Shown: positions 13,176 to 25,680, counted from the stretch's first letter. The stretch is 64,000 nucleotides of DNA from Galerina marginata (GCA_023014335.1 JAECYW010000016.1:558001-622000), one strand, 5' to 3'. Translations and numbers: made by a program. Notes: generated by a model from the letters alone, not told the origin.

Positions 13176-14763
13176 GTTAGTACTTTAAATTATATCTAAT
13201 AAGGCTTGAGCACAAAATAGTAATTGTGCGATGTGTAAGAGCTGAAACCAAAACGGCAGAAAGAAACCCTGGGCCAACCCAATCAAACTCAGATTCAGAT
13301 CCAGACCCTGTTTCAGAGTCATTGGGTGTTTGCTGCGTGTCCCTCACTGCCAGCCTGGCTTGGAGATCAGAGCACCGACGTCTTCGCTCCTTTGACTAGA
13401 CTTGCACGTCCACCCACCTCTCTTCAGAAAAGCGTACCGTCGACACTTGGATTCGCTTTGGAGGCTGAATCTGGAAAATTAGCTGCCTCTGCCCCTACAC
13501 GACCACGATATCATAATCTGAACGATCGTTGGTCAACTAGTCCATCGCGTCGTGGTTGATACCTCACAAAGGAATGAAATGACCAGGTGCTGAAACAGCG
13601 TGCCTTACTTCGTTGATTTTGCGACGGAGGCGTCCTTGTGGTCCAGGTGTTCCGGGAACCAAGCTATAGGTGATTACTCCCTCATGAGCTATCGGCCTAG
13701 ATACTAGCGGTTTCTACCCTTCGAGGTCTTGCATCCCATCGGTCCATGATAGCTGATAATCGTTGATCGATTTCCCTAGGATATTCGCCGATCACGGTGA
13801 GGCCGTTATTAATGGGGCGTTTGTGGGCGCTTAGGATAAACTGGTCTCGATTGTTGATTGATGGACTGTGATAGTGCGAGCCTTTGGCCGCGTGCTGATG
13901 TGATAAAACAGTTTTGATTTCATCCGAGTATTTCCCATCATCTGGGCAACATGCACCTGTTTGACGCAAGTTTGACGCGAGGCAGAATGCAATCGCAGCT
14001 GCTCCTGCCTTGTGTCAACTTTGTTATTAAGTCCTTGCGCTATCCTCGGAGGTCAACTGGCTTGGAGCATGCGGATTTTGATCGATTGAGCCTTTTCTAC
14101 CCCGCCAATAAATGAACTATTCCTGCCGTCACGGGTTCTTTTCGACTTTGCGACTAGTTCTTCTTCGCGATCGATAACAACAAATGGGAAAGAACAAAAA
14201 TTGTCTCTCCAATTCCTTGACGTGCATCCGACTGGAACTACAAATCCGAGATGAGGAACACCTAACATCTGGATCTGCCAGTGCCAGGTAATGACAACGC
14301 CACCAATATCGACGAGTTTGTCTTTGCTTAGTCACACAAGTTATATAACGATTTCATGACCTTTGGGTAAGATTTTCCCTTTTTGGCCATTTTCATCCAT
14401 ATTCGCTCGGCCAAATGGTGCACGGAGAGGAGTAATGGGGCGTTTTGTGGGCGCCTTCATCTAGCATAGGTGTGATTTAACCCCCCCTCTCTCTTTGTTC
14501 TCTGTGAATCCGCTCCTAATTGCAGTCTTCACAGTACACGTGGGGCGAATCGATAAGGACTCCTTCACACCAAGCTTCGGACCATTCATTCTCAAAATGG
14601 ACGTTCTATGGTTCAGGTCGCGTCATCAGCAGGTACTCATTTCCACGCTCCTGATTGAACTTGAGAAGAGTGGATATAAGGTGATTGTGCGTCTTTACAT
14701 CTCTCTCGTATGTCCTCCCTCGCTGCAGTGATAGGATTTTTATTTCGTAAATTTTGCGGTGTT
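13176..14763. other. Intergenic
   Basis: No supportable gene. It contains the short dispersed duplicate described separately. Confidence 0.4.
13810..14454 (+). repeat. Dispersed short direct duplicate
   Basis: TAATGGGGCGTTTGTGGGCG at 13,810 recurs at 14,433 with one extra T. Both are preceded by an ATATTCGC word and a G-rich GAGG stretch, so roughly 60-80 bp may be shared. This could be a decayed element or an ancient local duplication. Confidence 0.4.
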
Positions 14764-16009
14764 ATGTCCCGCCTTTGTACCTCGACCAGGCCGCAGCCGG
14801 TTCAACAAGTGCATCATACGTACGCCACAGCTTCACTAGACCAGCTTCCTTCCTCTGGAGCCTCCGGTACGTTCTGCCTATCCCAGTCTTCCCCCGGTGT
14901 AGCATGAATTTGACTCGCATTTGTCAACAGTATATCCGCCAGGTTATTTCGCTAACCGTGCGCCTCAATGGAACCACAATCATTCTTCAACTGCGTTGCA
15001 TGGTCATCAATACCCATATTCCCATGATTATGCTTCTGCTACGCCCAATTCTGTCCCTCTTTACTATCAACCGCCTCTGAGACCTCATTTCAGCCCTCCT
15101 AGTCAACATTCAAAGCAGTCGTATCCAATAACTCACGCTCCTGCACAATTCAGCCATCCACAGTCTTATCTTCCCCAAAGTTGTTCGTGGATTCAAGCGC
15201 CCTCGAATGGCCTTTCATCAGCGACCGTCAGCCTAACCGGGAACAGGTCATCTGATCGCGTTAACGATGCCGATGACTGGGAAGAAGACTTGGCAGTTAG
15301 TGGCCAACGGGAGAGGGGTAGTCAGACACCAGTTTTGTCCAGACCACACCGGGCGTTGCGACCGAGCCATGCTACCGCTCAAGTTGCAGCCCACTCCGAC
15401 CGCAGGACCCGTACAGTTTGCTATGAGCTCATCCCAGTCCTCGTTTCAACGGTAACACAATACCCGTCCGTCGATTGGAATATAACATATCCCCCCACCT
15501 TGTCCCGCATGTTGATCGAGGATCAAAAAAAAATCCCATTGGACATGAACCACAAAGCAATCGTTCCAGCTGTCGACGGGCTTTACATTAAGGCCTCAAA
15601 GCTCTCTCCACTCTCGCTTGTTATCGAGCGTTGGGGGCCAATCATTGTAGACAGCAGGAAGAAGAAGTCTAAAACTGTGACCGTCGGTGATGTCCTCGAG
15701 TCCATTTATGCTTATTTCAACACCTGCATGACGAAGGACGAGATGGAACAGGTGCAAGCGGAGTCGGAACTGCCAACAAAACTCGCTGTTATCAAGTCTC
15801 GTACTAAGCGATGGAAGGACGTCCAAGTAGATCCCGATGTTCCGGACAAAGACAAAGATTCCATCATGGAAGATATTGGTAGGGACCCCACTCGAGCCGA
15901 TTTCCTTCACGGTTATTTTCACTATGCTGGACTTCGGATGGCTGATGACTTCCCTCAAACAAGGACTTTGCTTCTGACTCTCGAAAATCCAGCACATGTA
16001 CGACCTTAG
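14764..16009 (+). CDS. DUF6699-domain protein (second copy)
   Basis: Two exons: 14764-14866 and 14931-16009. The intron is 64 nt and the total 1182 nt (393 aa). The N-terminal 150 residues are Tyr/Pro/His/Ser-rich and low in complexity (YPPGYFANRAPQWNHNHSS), so probably disordered. The DUF6699 core begins at YELIPVL and continues through PSVDWNITYPP, LYIKA and WGPIIV. It includes the most diagnostic segment, VTVGDVLESIYAYF. The end (GYFHYAGLRMADD) also fits the family. An in-frame ATG 54 nt further upstream (14710) is an alternative start. A donor-like GTACGA near 15,998 with an acceptor at about 16,032 might add a few residues instead of stopping at 16,009. Function is unknown. It lies 345 nt after nothing recognisable and 515 nt before the DUF6533 gene. 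Confidence 0.8.
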
Positions 16010-16523
16010 CCTAGCTCGACCATTGTCTCAGGTCTGCGATGTCTTGTTGAAATTTTGTGTTTATCCAGTTATTTAGACGCCAATTCTTCAAGTTAGCTTC
16101 GATAAGGTAACTACTAGGTTATTACTAAAAATTCTCTCCCAATGCCTGAGCGAAGCTCCCGCGAGTGCAAATGATGGGAGCTTTGGGCATAATTAATTTT
16201 TAATCGTCAAATGCACCCTTATTGTCCCGAACTTCGAAGTCCCGGACCGGCGCCGGCTGATCTATATATAAACCTTCAATTCAGGGTTGGGTGCATTGAT
16301 AAGTACTTAGGTACGATTACTTCCAATCACTAAAATAATCGATAACCAGGAAAGGAAGCCTCAATATTTGACGGAATTTAAGCCAGGCCCCATCTACATA
16401 TTTAAATTTTCCCAGCACTCAATTCATTGACCAACTAAATCTGCCGAGCCTGTTTAACCGCGTCTTAAATAACAACCCAAAGGCTTGCACTGGTCAACGT
16501 TTCTCCATCCTACCGTACATCCT
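16010..16523. other. Intergenic between the DUF6699 and DUF6533 genes
   Basis: AT-rich, without a gene. TATATATAA at about 16,262 is a possible TATA element for the downstream gene, 260 nt before its ATG. Confidence 0.35.
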
Positions 16524-17918
16524 ATGCTCAACGGCGAAGAATTTTGGTCGAGTCAGATATCCTTTCAGTCGCGGAACTATTCATCTCGTATGTCACCTGG
16601 TTTATATCGATACCGTAACTTATTTCGTCTATCTGACCTGCTTTTAACTCTGCAGTTTCAGCGCTGCTATTCCTGACCTTGGACTATCTATTGACCTGTA
16701 GAGCTGAATATGCGTACATCTGGAGGTCGGGTTTTCCTTCTGTCTTGATTCACAGTGTCTCATGAAATGCTTCTCTCACCAGTGCTCGTTCATGGACCGT
16801 AAAAATTCTCTACCTCGTCGCAAGGTATCTCGCTTTAATTATTCAAATGTAAGTTGTAACCCTCCGAGCCTATCTTACGTGACCGAGAACAGGTTAATTA
16901 GTACACACTACGCATTGGTTCATATGTTTCTCGCGAACGGCCCTGTCGCTGTCAAATCGTGCAGAGCGTGGTACTTGTTATTGTTCTTGGGCTGTGCCAC
17001 AATGGTGGCCATAATGGACGTTATTTTATTTCTTCGAGGTAAGAGACTTCACACTTGACGATGACCTGTCTGTTATACCATGCACTTTCAGTGTTTGCAT
17101 TGTATAAAAAGAACCCCAGCGTTTACTGGCTGTTGGTCCCCGTCCTTCTCCAGTTTGTGACAGGTTTCGTCGTCTCAAGGAGGACTGGCTTCGCCGAAGG
17201 TTTATTCAACTCCAGATGCGATCTTGTCAAAACACCGACCGAGTCTGCGGCCCTTGCGTTAGTCTTCGGTTTACACGCTTTGGTCAAGCAAGTTATTTAG
17301 CCTTTGTTCTAGGATCACGGTCGTGATTGCTCATGCCGCACTGGCACTCGCTTCTTTTGTTAAGAGGAACCTGAGTCAGGGGCGAGCAGTGGTTGTGAAA
17401 GTGGTAGTGAGAGAAGGCGCGTGGATATTCTTTTTACTCACTGGTACGTCGCCCTCGATCCTGGTTCTAGGTTTGCATTTCAATCATCGAGCTCTTTCCT
17501 GCAGGTTTAACAATTGCAATGCAAACTTTTTCTTTGGTTTCTCATTCTTCCAACCCTTTCGTGCTCTTCGTGCAAGTCCGCCCACCTTATATTTTTGTGT
17601 GTGAAGCAAATTACTGACTATTCCAAACCATGCGCCTTTAGGTGGCCGATATCTATTGTGTCTGTGACGGTAGGTCATTTCCACGATCTGTAATTTTGCT
17701 ATCCTGACGAGAAAGGGTACCGACAGTCCTGCGGGATGATTATGAGCATGCGCCGTCTTCAAGTTGAACGAAATTCCGATTTGATCCCAGCCAGTATTAG
17801 GAATGAAGCGTTCCGATTAACGCTGACAATCGTTCGGACATCTATCGATCCTGACGAAGGGCAGACGCGGGCTTGTCAACACGATCACCCAACACCAGGG
17901 GAAAGGCCAGTCACATGA
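16524..17918 (+). CDS. DUF6533 seven-transmembrane protein
   Basis: Nine exons: 16524-16587, 16656-16725, 16783-16848, 16893-17038, 17092-17282, 17365-17443, 17505-17571, 17642-17669 and 17727-17918. Every phase fits; the total is 903 nt (300 aa). The family signature is at the N-terminus: SALLFLTLDYLLTC, then AEYAYIWSARSWTVKILYL and VARYLALI. Membrane helices follow at CRAWYLLLFLGCATMVAIMDVILFLR (two blocks) and YWLLVPVLLQFVTG. VVVREGAWIFFLL corresponds to the family's RDG-Y-F segment, and the last helices are FSLVSHSSNPFVLFVWPISI. A hydrophilic tail of about 60 residues ends the protein. DUF6533 proteins are abundant in basidiomycetes and look receptor-like, but have no proven ligand. Intron 5 is the least certain. 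Intron 7 (17572-17641) uses a GC donor (GT|GCAAGT). Confidence 0.85.
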
Positions 17919-18301
17919 ACATCCGAAGACTTATTCGTGGAGAAGGCTAAGCGTTCCTCGACGACCACCACTAAAGATCCATTGGGGAATAAAAACTCAA
18001 ATGCATACCTCAAGACTATTTTAACAATTACTCTCCCACTCCATTTGTAAAACCAATTCACATACCCGAGACTACGGTCATAGGTGTCTTAAACTCGTCG
18101 CCAGCCAGGGATGATTGGAGCAGAGGTTAATGATATTGGCAATGATATAGGTTCAGATGCTTAAGTTTGGCTCCTTGAGAATTGAGGCCGATTGAACAAT
18201 CCATTTTCCTCAAAATATTTACTATCAAACAACTTTGGCTGAGCTACTGCCTTTGATTTCTTGTCAGTTATTTCGCAACTGTAGTTATCTTCCCATTAAA
18301 A
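17919..18301. other. Intergenic (convergent 3' ends)
   Basis: This lies between the 3' ends of the convergent DUF6533 gene and the small secreted-protein gene. It is AT-rich and has no feature I can support. Confidence 0.4.
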
Positions 18302-18874
18302 CTAAGAGCCGCATCCGACAAACTCTGTACATGCCCCGGCATTTGCATCAACAGTGTAGATCAACCCGGATCCACTGACACTTCCAATGCCTCCCTGTCA
18401 TTATTTGTAAGTCCTGAGCAACCTCAAGTCATATACAATCACTTACCTGTGGACAGTTAAGGTGTTCAGTGATTACAATATACACCTCCTCACACAATGT
18501 CGCGTTTGGCCGTTCACTGGTGGTATCCGAGTTAAGGATAGTGAAGTCGCCTGGAGGAATAAATAATACTCGTTCTCCACATAAACCTTAGGGATTCAGA
18601 ACAGACGTACATCTAAATCCATCCCCGTTGAAACAAGAACCAAAGTTTGCTGAAGGAGGAATCTAAAGGGAGAGTCAGAACGTTTCCTCTTCAATCAAGT
18701 GCAAAGCCGTACTTGAATATTATTTCCGTTAAAATATCCGCAGAATGGCGATATGCCGATTCCACAAGATCCTGTGGTACCCCCTGTTATGCCACAATTG
18801 GCAGTAATGCTCTGAGCTATGGCTGGAACCGTTGCAGACAAGTAAGCAGCAATGTGTCCAAGCTTTATAGTCAT
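18302..18874 (-). CDS. Small secreted cysteine-rich protein
   Basis: Four exons: 18874-18713, 18662-18611, 18550-18447 and 18394-18302. Phases are consistent; the total is 411 nt (136 aa). A signal peptide (MTIKLGHIAAYLSATVPAIA) precedes a mature chain of about 115 residues with nine cysteines. They are scattered singly (NCG, SCG, FCG, SCF, RCD, LCE, NCP, ACT, GCG). The mature part is rich in Gly, Ser, Thr and Asn and has one or two NxT/S sites. It is not a hydrophobin, because there are no adjacent Cys pairs. It belongs to the broad class of fungal small secreted proteins, some of which act on hosts or on the cell wall. No function is assigned. Confidence 0.8.
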
Positions 18875-21039
18875 CGGTATCTGGGGTAGTAGGTTGATTC
18901 CGCTATGCAATGTCCTTGAATGAAGACGCTCATTTATACGTCTTCCGGTCGAATGAGTGCCGGTGACCTCTCACGGATGTTTAGGTCATAGTCGCACTCT
19001 GCGGGAATGAAGCTGTCTAGATAAGTTCAAAAAAGGGTTCTCCGAAAGTCTAGAAAATAAGGAAGCTAGCTATGTAACTCTTCTGATTCGCACAGGATAT
19101 TTTTAGCAAGGTAGTTTCACGGATGGTGGATGCCTATACGTCACTCTTTAAATAGACGCCCAAGATTAACATATCTTACCCCGGATCCTCGAATGAGAAG
19201 TTGAAAATAGAAGCTTTCAGCTTGTCTTTAACCTGATTCCAGCTCTTTCAGACTCGAAGTCCAGGCCCGCTTCCTCGCAATCCTCCAAGTAAATGCAAAT
19301 TATTTTACTTCTACCTTCGAGAGGTTAGTCCCTTCTCCCTACTTCTCTGGCTCTCAGTAAATTTAGTATATTTGGTTCAGCCCATACCGGAGAATTAAAT
19401 GCAGAAGCCGTACACCTAGTAATAGAAGTCATTACCACTACAGTTACCGTGACTCGGGTTAATGAATCTATTAACAATATCGGACCCCGGAGTTCTTGTA
19501 CACGTATATCATGTAAATCGAAGCCGAATGTATTCACGACAATAAATAACGGCCTGGAGTGGCGAATACATTTACCTCTATTACTTGCAAGTTGAATTTT
19601 TCTCAAGGGCATTCACATACAGTAGCCCAGTATATTTATGGCCTATCAAAGCCTTTCAAAGCCGACCCCCGTCGCGTGAGTCGAAGTCATGTGAGCGTTT
19701 CTATGATGTCACACGCATATGTTGCTTTTGTCAACGAGGTTGAACGGTTTACTTATAATAACAGATCGATTGTCATCTGTTTATATGGTCTGTATAGGAG
19801 ACTACGGTTTACTAGCGACAATGAACGACTCGGACTGTCATGAATCATCATCAAGTCCTGGCGAGTAGGCTTGGAGCAGGCTTACACTTTGACTTCGACA
19901 TGGGCTTGCCATGGACCTGATCTGACACTACCCATACGGGACTCAAAGTTCTCGCGTTTGCAGTGAACGTGGAAACAATGGTTTGGCATGTTACGGGCAC
20001 GCTTCTCTGCCTTTTCGCCTTCAGGTTCATGCCTGAATTTCTTGCCCAGCAGGCATAGCGACCTCGATGTAATCTCCTCCAGAGCCCGACCAACATAGGG
20101 ACTAACACGGATGTATCCGCGGATATGTAACCCGTCTCAGCGCAACTCATCGCATAACTGCATTGTTGCAGCTATACTCAAAAAAAAAAGTTAAGCGTGT
20201 AGCTGAGATGTAAGGCCATACAAAAATATTATATAGCTGGTACAAAACCCAAAAATGCATTAGATACACTCAAAAATACGAAGCGCGGGTACAATTTCGG
20301 TGAAAAGTACCCGTAAAATGGTATCCGTTTCGTTCTCTTGTGAATATCTTGATAAGTTTTGGTTCTCATTTTTATTCCTCGCGTAATAGCGTAGATATAG
20401 CCTGTATGTAACTGCTCACAAATTTTCATAGCCATTGACCAAGTGTTGTACCCAGGAACTGAATGGGAAGTGGGAAGTTTTGCTATTTTCGGCCGCATCC
20501 GTGTTAGTCCCTAGACCAACATAGTCTCCAGACTTGGACTAGGTCCTCTGCACCAGCCCCGCTCCCCGAGTCTGTCCTGACCACCCGCGATCTATAAATT
20601 GGCACACCCTGGTGCAGGAAAAACATCGAAGTTTGCAACCCAACAGGACTGGTACCTGCGCACAAGCAGCGCTTATAACGCTCACCTTTATCCTAATAGA
20701 TGCATCCTCAGGCTGTTATGTTCGCTCTTGGTTTGCTCTCTTCCGCTCCTCTGGACTGGTCAGGGGCTGATCGCTATTGCCGCCATTAACAGGGTGGGGT
20801 AGACTTGACGTCGCCACCAAACGCATGGGCGGTCGCGCCTGGTTACGGAGCAGATGAGCCCAGAAGTATCCTGAATTCTGACAAGGCTTTTCAGTAACCT
20901 GCAATCCATGTCGCGGCAATTTCAACCACTTCCCAGGTGATAATTCAGAGCTATGGTCAAAATTTCATAGACATCCATAAATAACATGCGATATATATAT
21001 TAATAAGGGAACTGTCGAACAAAAGTTTCAATATACGCC
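18875..21039. other. Intergenic, nothing firm
   Basis: Many short frames on both strands, none convincing. A TATA-like CTATAAAT at about 20,591 and a short ATG frame at 20,700 with a hydrophobic start were considered, but could not be spliced into a gene. Confidence 0.35.
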
Positions 21040-22315
21040 TCACTCTTCGGTGCACTCGGGATGTTGGGTCCTGATGTGGCGTTTGAGAGTGCTCGTCCCT
21101 ACCAAGGTCGTCGGGTGAGGACAAAAACGGCAGAATACGTCGTTAAGCCGAAGGTGGCGGCTTCTAATGTGCGGGACAATGTATAATGCAGTGAGTTTGG
21201 ATTGACAATCTGTCCACTCACACTCCATTTCCTCCCCCGACGCTGACTTTTTTACGTCCTGACCGTGAACGTCGCGAAGGTGTTGGGTGATACACGTCGT
21301 TGAGTTCTCGAGTACAGAACTGCAGCCAGCCCATTTGCATTGAGAATGCGAGTCACGGACAACGTGGCTATCCTCGTCTTTATTCTTTGTCCGGTTCCGA
21401 GTGTTGTATGGATGGGCGTTGGCGCTCCGCAAAATGGTCGAAGATAACTTAGGTCTAGGCGAGTTCTTGCGACATTGTGCACCTTCGACCGGAAGCGAAA
21501 CTGTCGACTGAGTCGTCGCACTAAAATGACAAATTAAGGTTTATATTGACAAGAAATAAAAGTTAATGCCGACCTGGAACCTCCAGGGCCTAGAAAGTAA
21601 GCGGCACGAGTGGCAATGAAGCTCGTAGGATCCACGTCCTTTCTCCCCGGCCCTTTCAATTCATCGATCCCTCGAGCGATCACTTGCACCAACACAGATC
21701 CCGGGTCATTGAATTCGGATATCAATTCTGCCTCTTCTTGAGATGGAACGTAGTCTCTAGATTCGGACTCACTGACAAATTATTGAGTTTGTGAATGATT
21801 TCGTATGTTAGGTGGCACTCACATTCGTTGAAGTATGGAGAGAACTCGGACGAACTCGTTGGTTGTCTGAATCGGCATATCGAGCGTAGGAGAGCTGTCA
21901 GAGCGAGGAAAAACAACAAAACACGATAGAGGCTCATCACTGAGGACGAGGCGACGTGTTCTTTTATGATACAGCCGCGCTTTACCCCTGTCATTTGTCC
22001 TCAAAGCAAATTCGCAAGTGGACCTGTGTGTCTTCGCTTTGACAGGGCGGCTGGCCCAATGATCTAGAGTGGCACTTCCCTATTTGCCCTCTGACCAAGC
22101 ACCAAAGAGGGAAAATCGACACAGTGCTCAATTCTAGTTATGCTTTGGCAATGTAGGAAATCGCTTGGTCAATCTATGACTATCACTTGCTGTTCGTGGT
22201 CAGACTCACGCCCTAATTGGGATTCGTCAAGACGATAAACTGTAACCCGTTCGTATAGCAAAATATTTCTGCTGGACGAATTCACCAGAGTAGCTCGGGG
22301 ATTCTGTCGAGACAT
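21040..22315 (-). CDS. C2H2-type zinc-finger protein
   Basis: The last three exons are well supported: 22023-21823, 21771-21574 and 21520-21040, with agreeing phases. The first exon starts at ATG 22315 and reads MSRQNPRATLVNSSSRN. Its junction to 22023 is unresolved, because the simplest donor (GTGAGT at 22,209) is one base out of phase. The C-terminal 130 residues hold three zinc-finger-like units: CKWAGC...HLRDVH, CEWTDC...HIRSRH and CRFC...HIRTQH. The first two have the C-x4-C spacing seen in many basidiomycete C2H2 proteins. The middle region (SFIATRAAYFLGPGG) is acidic/Ser-rich. The likely role is DNA binding in the nucleus; the target is unknown. Confidence 0.65.
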
Positions 22316-22687
22316 TGTATGACCTCCTTGCACCGGCGATAGTAAGCGGAAGCACTGACCAGCGATCTTCAAAGACTGCCAGTGTCTAGATAATCATTAG
22401 TCAACTTAATGCCGTACCCCGTAGGCAAGCGATACATACATTCAGCCTCGGCAATGAATTGCTACATCGGCTCCAGATGTACGCCTTTATACAAATTTTA
22501 CGCCCATTGATGCCAGACACGGCCTTGAGAGGAGGAAGAGAATCCGGCCGGCGACGCCAAATTTTGTTGGCTGTGGGAATATTTGGGCATTCACGTGGTC
22601 CGGTTAATGTTCGGAATCATTGCTGCAAATGGATCCATTCGGTGAAGTGAAGACCAGTAATTACTCGCACATCCTTACCATCATCCG
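22316..22687. other. Divergent promoter region
   Basis: This stretch separates the minus-strand zinc-finger gene and the plus-strand Hsp70-like gene, so it should hold both promoters. I see no clear TATA box or other motif. Confidence 0.35.
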
Positions 22688-25114
22688 ATGTATGCCAGCC
22701 ACGATTTTACTGGAAGTCGGCGGAAACTAGTTCTCGCATTTGATGTTGGCACAACATATAGCGGTATTTCCTACAGGTAATCAAATCGAAACGGCCTATT
22801 TTGACTCGACCATTCCGGCGGCTAACTCATTACCATTACCTAGCATCTTGGATCCTGGCCAAGTACCGGAAATCAGAGGCGTGACGAAGTTCGTCAGGCA
22901 TTATTTCCTCATTTGGGCCAGAGTTGAACACAAAACTTACAGATTTCCAGCCAACGAACACGTCGGCGGGTCGTCGAAAATCCCCACAGTCATCTACTAC
23001 GATCAGTCGGGTAATGTGCGGGCGGTATGAGCAGAAGCTATGAGGGAAGGCATCCAGGAGATTGCTGAGGACGAACAATGGATCAAGGCTGAGTGGTATG
23101 TGTTTCGATGACCTCCCCCTTCAAAGTCAATCAACCAACGATGTAGGTTTAAATTGCACCTTCGGTCAAAGTTCAGCCAAGGGCAGGCCATTACCGACAA
23201 AATTCCCCCCTTACCCTTGAATAAATCTGTCGTGGAAGTGTTATCAGACTTCTTGAAGTACCTCTTTGACTGTGCTTCGTCTTTCATTCAGGCTACCCAC
23301 GCCAATGGGGCAGACCTTTGGGAATCAGTCAGCACCGACATCAATTTTGTTCTTTCTCATCCTAATGGATGGGAAGGTACAGAGCAGACCCAAATGCGAA
23401 ACGCTGCTGTGCTCGCTGGCTTGATTCTGGATAATTCGAGTGGCCACACTCGCCTTTCTTTCGTCACAGAAGGAGAGGCCAGTCTTCATTTTGCTATTCA
23501 AAATGGTCTCCCAGAAGGCGCAATGAAGGTACAGACCACTTTTCATCTTTCTTTCCGACAGGTATCCACACTTATTTCGGTAGAGGGGAGAAGGATTAGT
23601 CATTGTCGACGCAGGAGGGGGGACAATCGACGTGAGCTCATATACTAAAAGCTCTGCTGTAGGATCTACGTTTGAGGAAATTGCGGCTCCTCAATGTTTG
23701 TGGCTCCTGATCATCCGGTTCGTGACTTTAACCGTGAATTATAGGTTACTTCTCTGGGTCTGTCTTTGTCACTATGCACGCTCGTCATTTCCTTCAGAGT
23801 AAGTCCTTTGCTCGCCACACGACTAACACAACTCAGTCTTTCAGGCTATCTTTCTGAATCACCTTTCCTGGCCGACATTGATCATATCATTCGGTGTTTC
23901 GACAAAACTACCAAGTTGAGGTTCAAAAATGCTGACGAACCTCAATACATCAAATTTGGGTCGACTAGAGATAATGACCCGACCTACAATATTCGATTTG
24001 GACAACTTAAAATCTCTGGGTGCGATAATTAAACCTTCTCATTTTTTTGATATCATAATTTAGGGCCTGCAGTTCTGATACTGCGTCATTCTTCCAGCCT
24101 TCGATCGACTGTGTCGTGAATGCTGTCTTGGCCCAGCAAAGGACTGCTCACAAACCAATTTCCGTGAGATATCCTAAATTCAAGTTATATTCGACTGCTA
24201 AACTAACCTCTATTCTAGCATGTAATCCTCGTAGGTGGGTTTGCCGCGAGCGACTGGTTATACACGAAAGTGCAGGCCACGCTGGCAGCGTCAGGCCTCA
24301 CTGTCATGGTGCCTAACAGCCATGTGTGGGTGGTATAACTTGTCTTCGGTAATCTTCTTTCTAATCTGTCTACCCTGCTCCGGAAACAGGAACAAAGCGG
24401 TTTCTGACGGTGCAATTTCTTTCTACCTCAACCACTTTGTTAGGACCAGGGTCTCAAAATTTACTTATGGGGTCTTCTGTTCCGTACTCTTTGACCCTAA
24501 AAATCCAGATCATCGGAATAGATCATCCAACTCGTTCTATTCCGTATCTGGGGCTAGACGGGTAGGCGGTAGATTCGACGTAATATTACCCAAGGCAAGT
24601 CATAGCCTTTTGTTGGTATCGACGTGCGCCCAAAGAGGCGCGAAGTTAATAATTACCTTACCAGAATACTCAAGTTTTGGAAACAAAGGGCTTTACGCAG
24701 TCGTATACCCGTACTTCAGCGACCAAGGGTGCATTCAGCAAGTCTGTTTTCGATATTATGTGCTATCGAGGAGGAAACCCAAACCCCATGTGGAAAGATA
24801 TCGATCCCGGTTAATTCTTTCTCTGAAATTCATCACCTATTTTGGCTGACTATCGCGGTTCGGCTTATTTTAGACAACTATACAAGGGTGTGCTTTATTG
24901 AGGTTGACCTTTCAGGTTTGCCAATGGTCCCAAAATTTAGTACAGGCACTCGGAAACCCTACTTCAGAATCGAGTATGATATTGTTTTGTTGTTCGGATT
25001 GACGGAATTGAGAGCACAGATCGTCTGGAATGAGAAGGTGCGACATTGTCATGAACTCTTTAATTTATTTTGTTGATTAACCCAATTAATTGGAAGGGCG
25101 TCGAGAAGCAGTAA
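22688..25114 (+). pseudogene. Hsp70 family-12-like ATPase with in-frame stop
   Basis: Thirteen exons can be traced: 22688-22776, 22844-22888, 22943-23095, 23147-23528, 23584-23695, 23745-23798, 23845-24019, 24064-24163, 24219-24325, 24390-24594, 24665-24809, 24874-25037 and 25097-25114. They sum to 1749 nt (582 aa) with all phases matching. The actin/Hsp70 ATPase motifs are intact: phosphate-1 AFDVGTTYSGISY, phosphate-2 VIVDAGGGTIDVSSY and the adenosine motif HVILVGGFAASDWL. The C-terminus resembles the HSPA12-type proteins expanded in basidiomycetes (IVLLFGLTELRAQIVWNEK). The flaw is a TGA at 23028-23030 in exon 3, where relatives have Gly (VRAV-stop-AEAMREG). No intron large enough can remove it. 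If real, it truncates the protein after about 70 residues. Intron 10 (24595-24664) has a GC donor. Everything else looks functional, so the stop is recent or a sequence error. Confidence 0.8.
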
Positions 25115-25680
25115 GAGGCATCTTCGCTTAATTTCGCTCGTAGTGCTGATAGTCTGCAAAAATGATAGAAGTCCTGCAAAGATTATTTATGACCATGATA
25201 TTACTGGAGACGGTGCTTAATCTCATGCCTAAATCCCCAGCAAACGGTGATTGTTCGCTAGGAGCCGGTCCCCAGTTAGCAACGATTATCTTTCATAGTT
25301 CGACAAGTTAGATTCTTTGCCTTCGCCGGCTTGTGATAGCTGCAGAGTGAACTGCTTCGCCATTGACTTGGTCTTTAGCATAGCCCCGTCAATTCTCCTG
25401 TAGTACTCGTATGACCAATAGTATGTGAAGATATGTTCAAGTAATGCCTCGGCGAGTCATGCAGTTACGGTCCGTCGTCACTGTACGTATCATCCTATAT
25501 AAGATCAGTTTATTCTTGGTGGGTGAGACCGTGCAATCGAGGATTCAATGTTTTCCTTCTCTTTGCGACAGACTGGATCCATTTAATGCAATATAAGCTT
25601 CATATATTTAACAATGGATTGAAATTTCAGTATACGCGAATTCGTAACGATGCATATGTTTGATGGAACGAGAGCAATAA
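25115..25680. other. Intergenic (convergent 3' ends)
   Basis: No gene, repeat or RNA structure seen. Confidence 0.4.

Noticed and set aside
20599..20915. Possible small secreted protein starting at about 20,700 after a TATA-like CTATAAAT
   Set aside because: The only intron that would extend it is about 34 nt and out of phase; the frame otherwise ends after about 29 residues.
23021..23045. Possible mini-intron GTATGAGCAG...GGGAAG to remove the TGA in the Hsp70-like gene
   Set aside because: It would be about 25 nt, far below the smallest credible intron here (41 nt), and would delete residues expected in the family.
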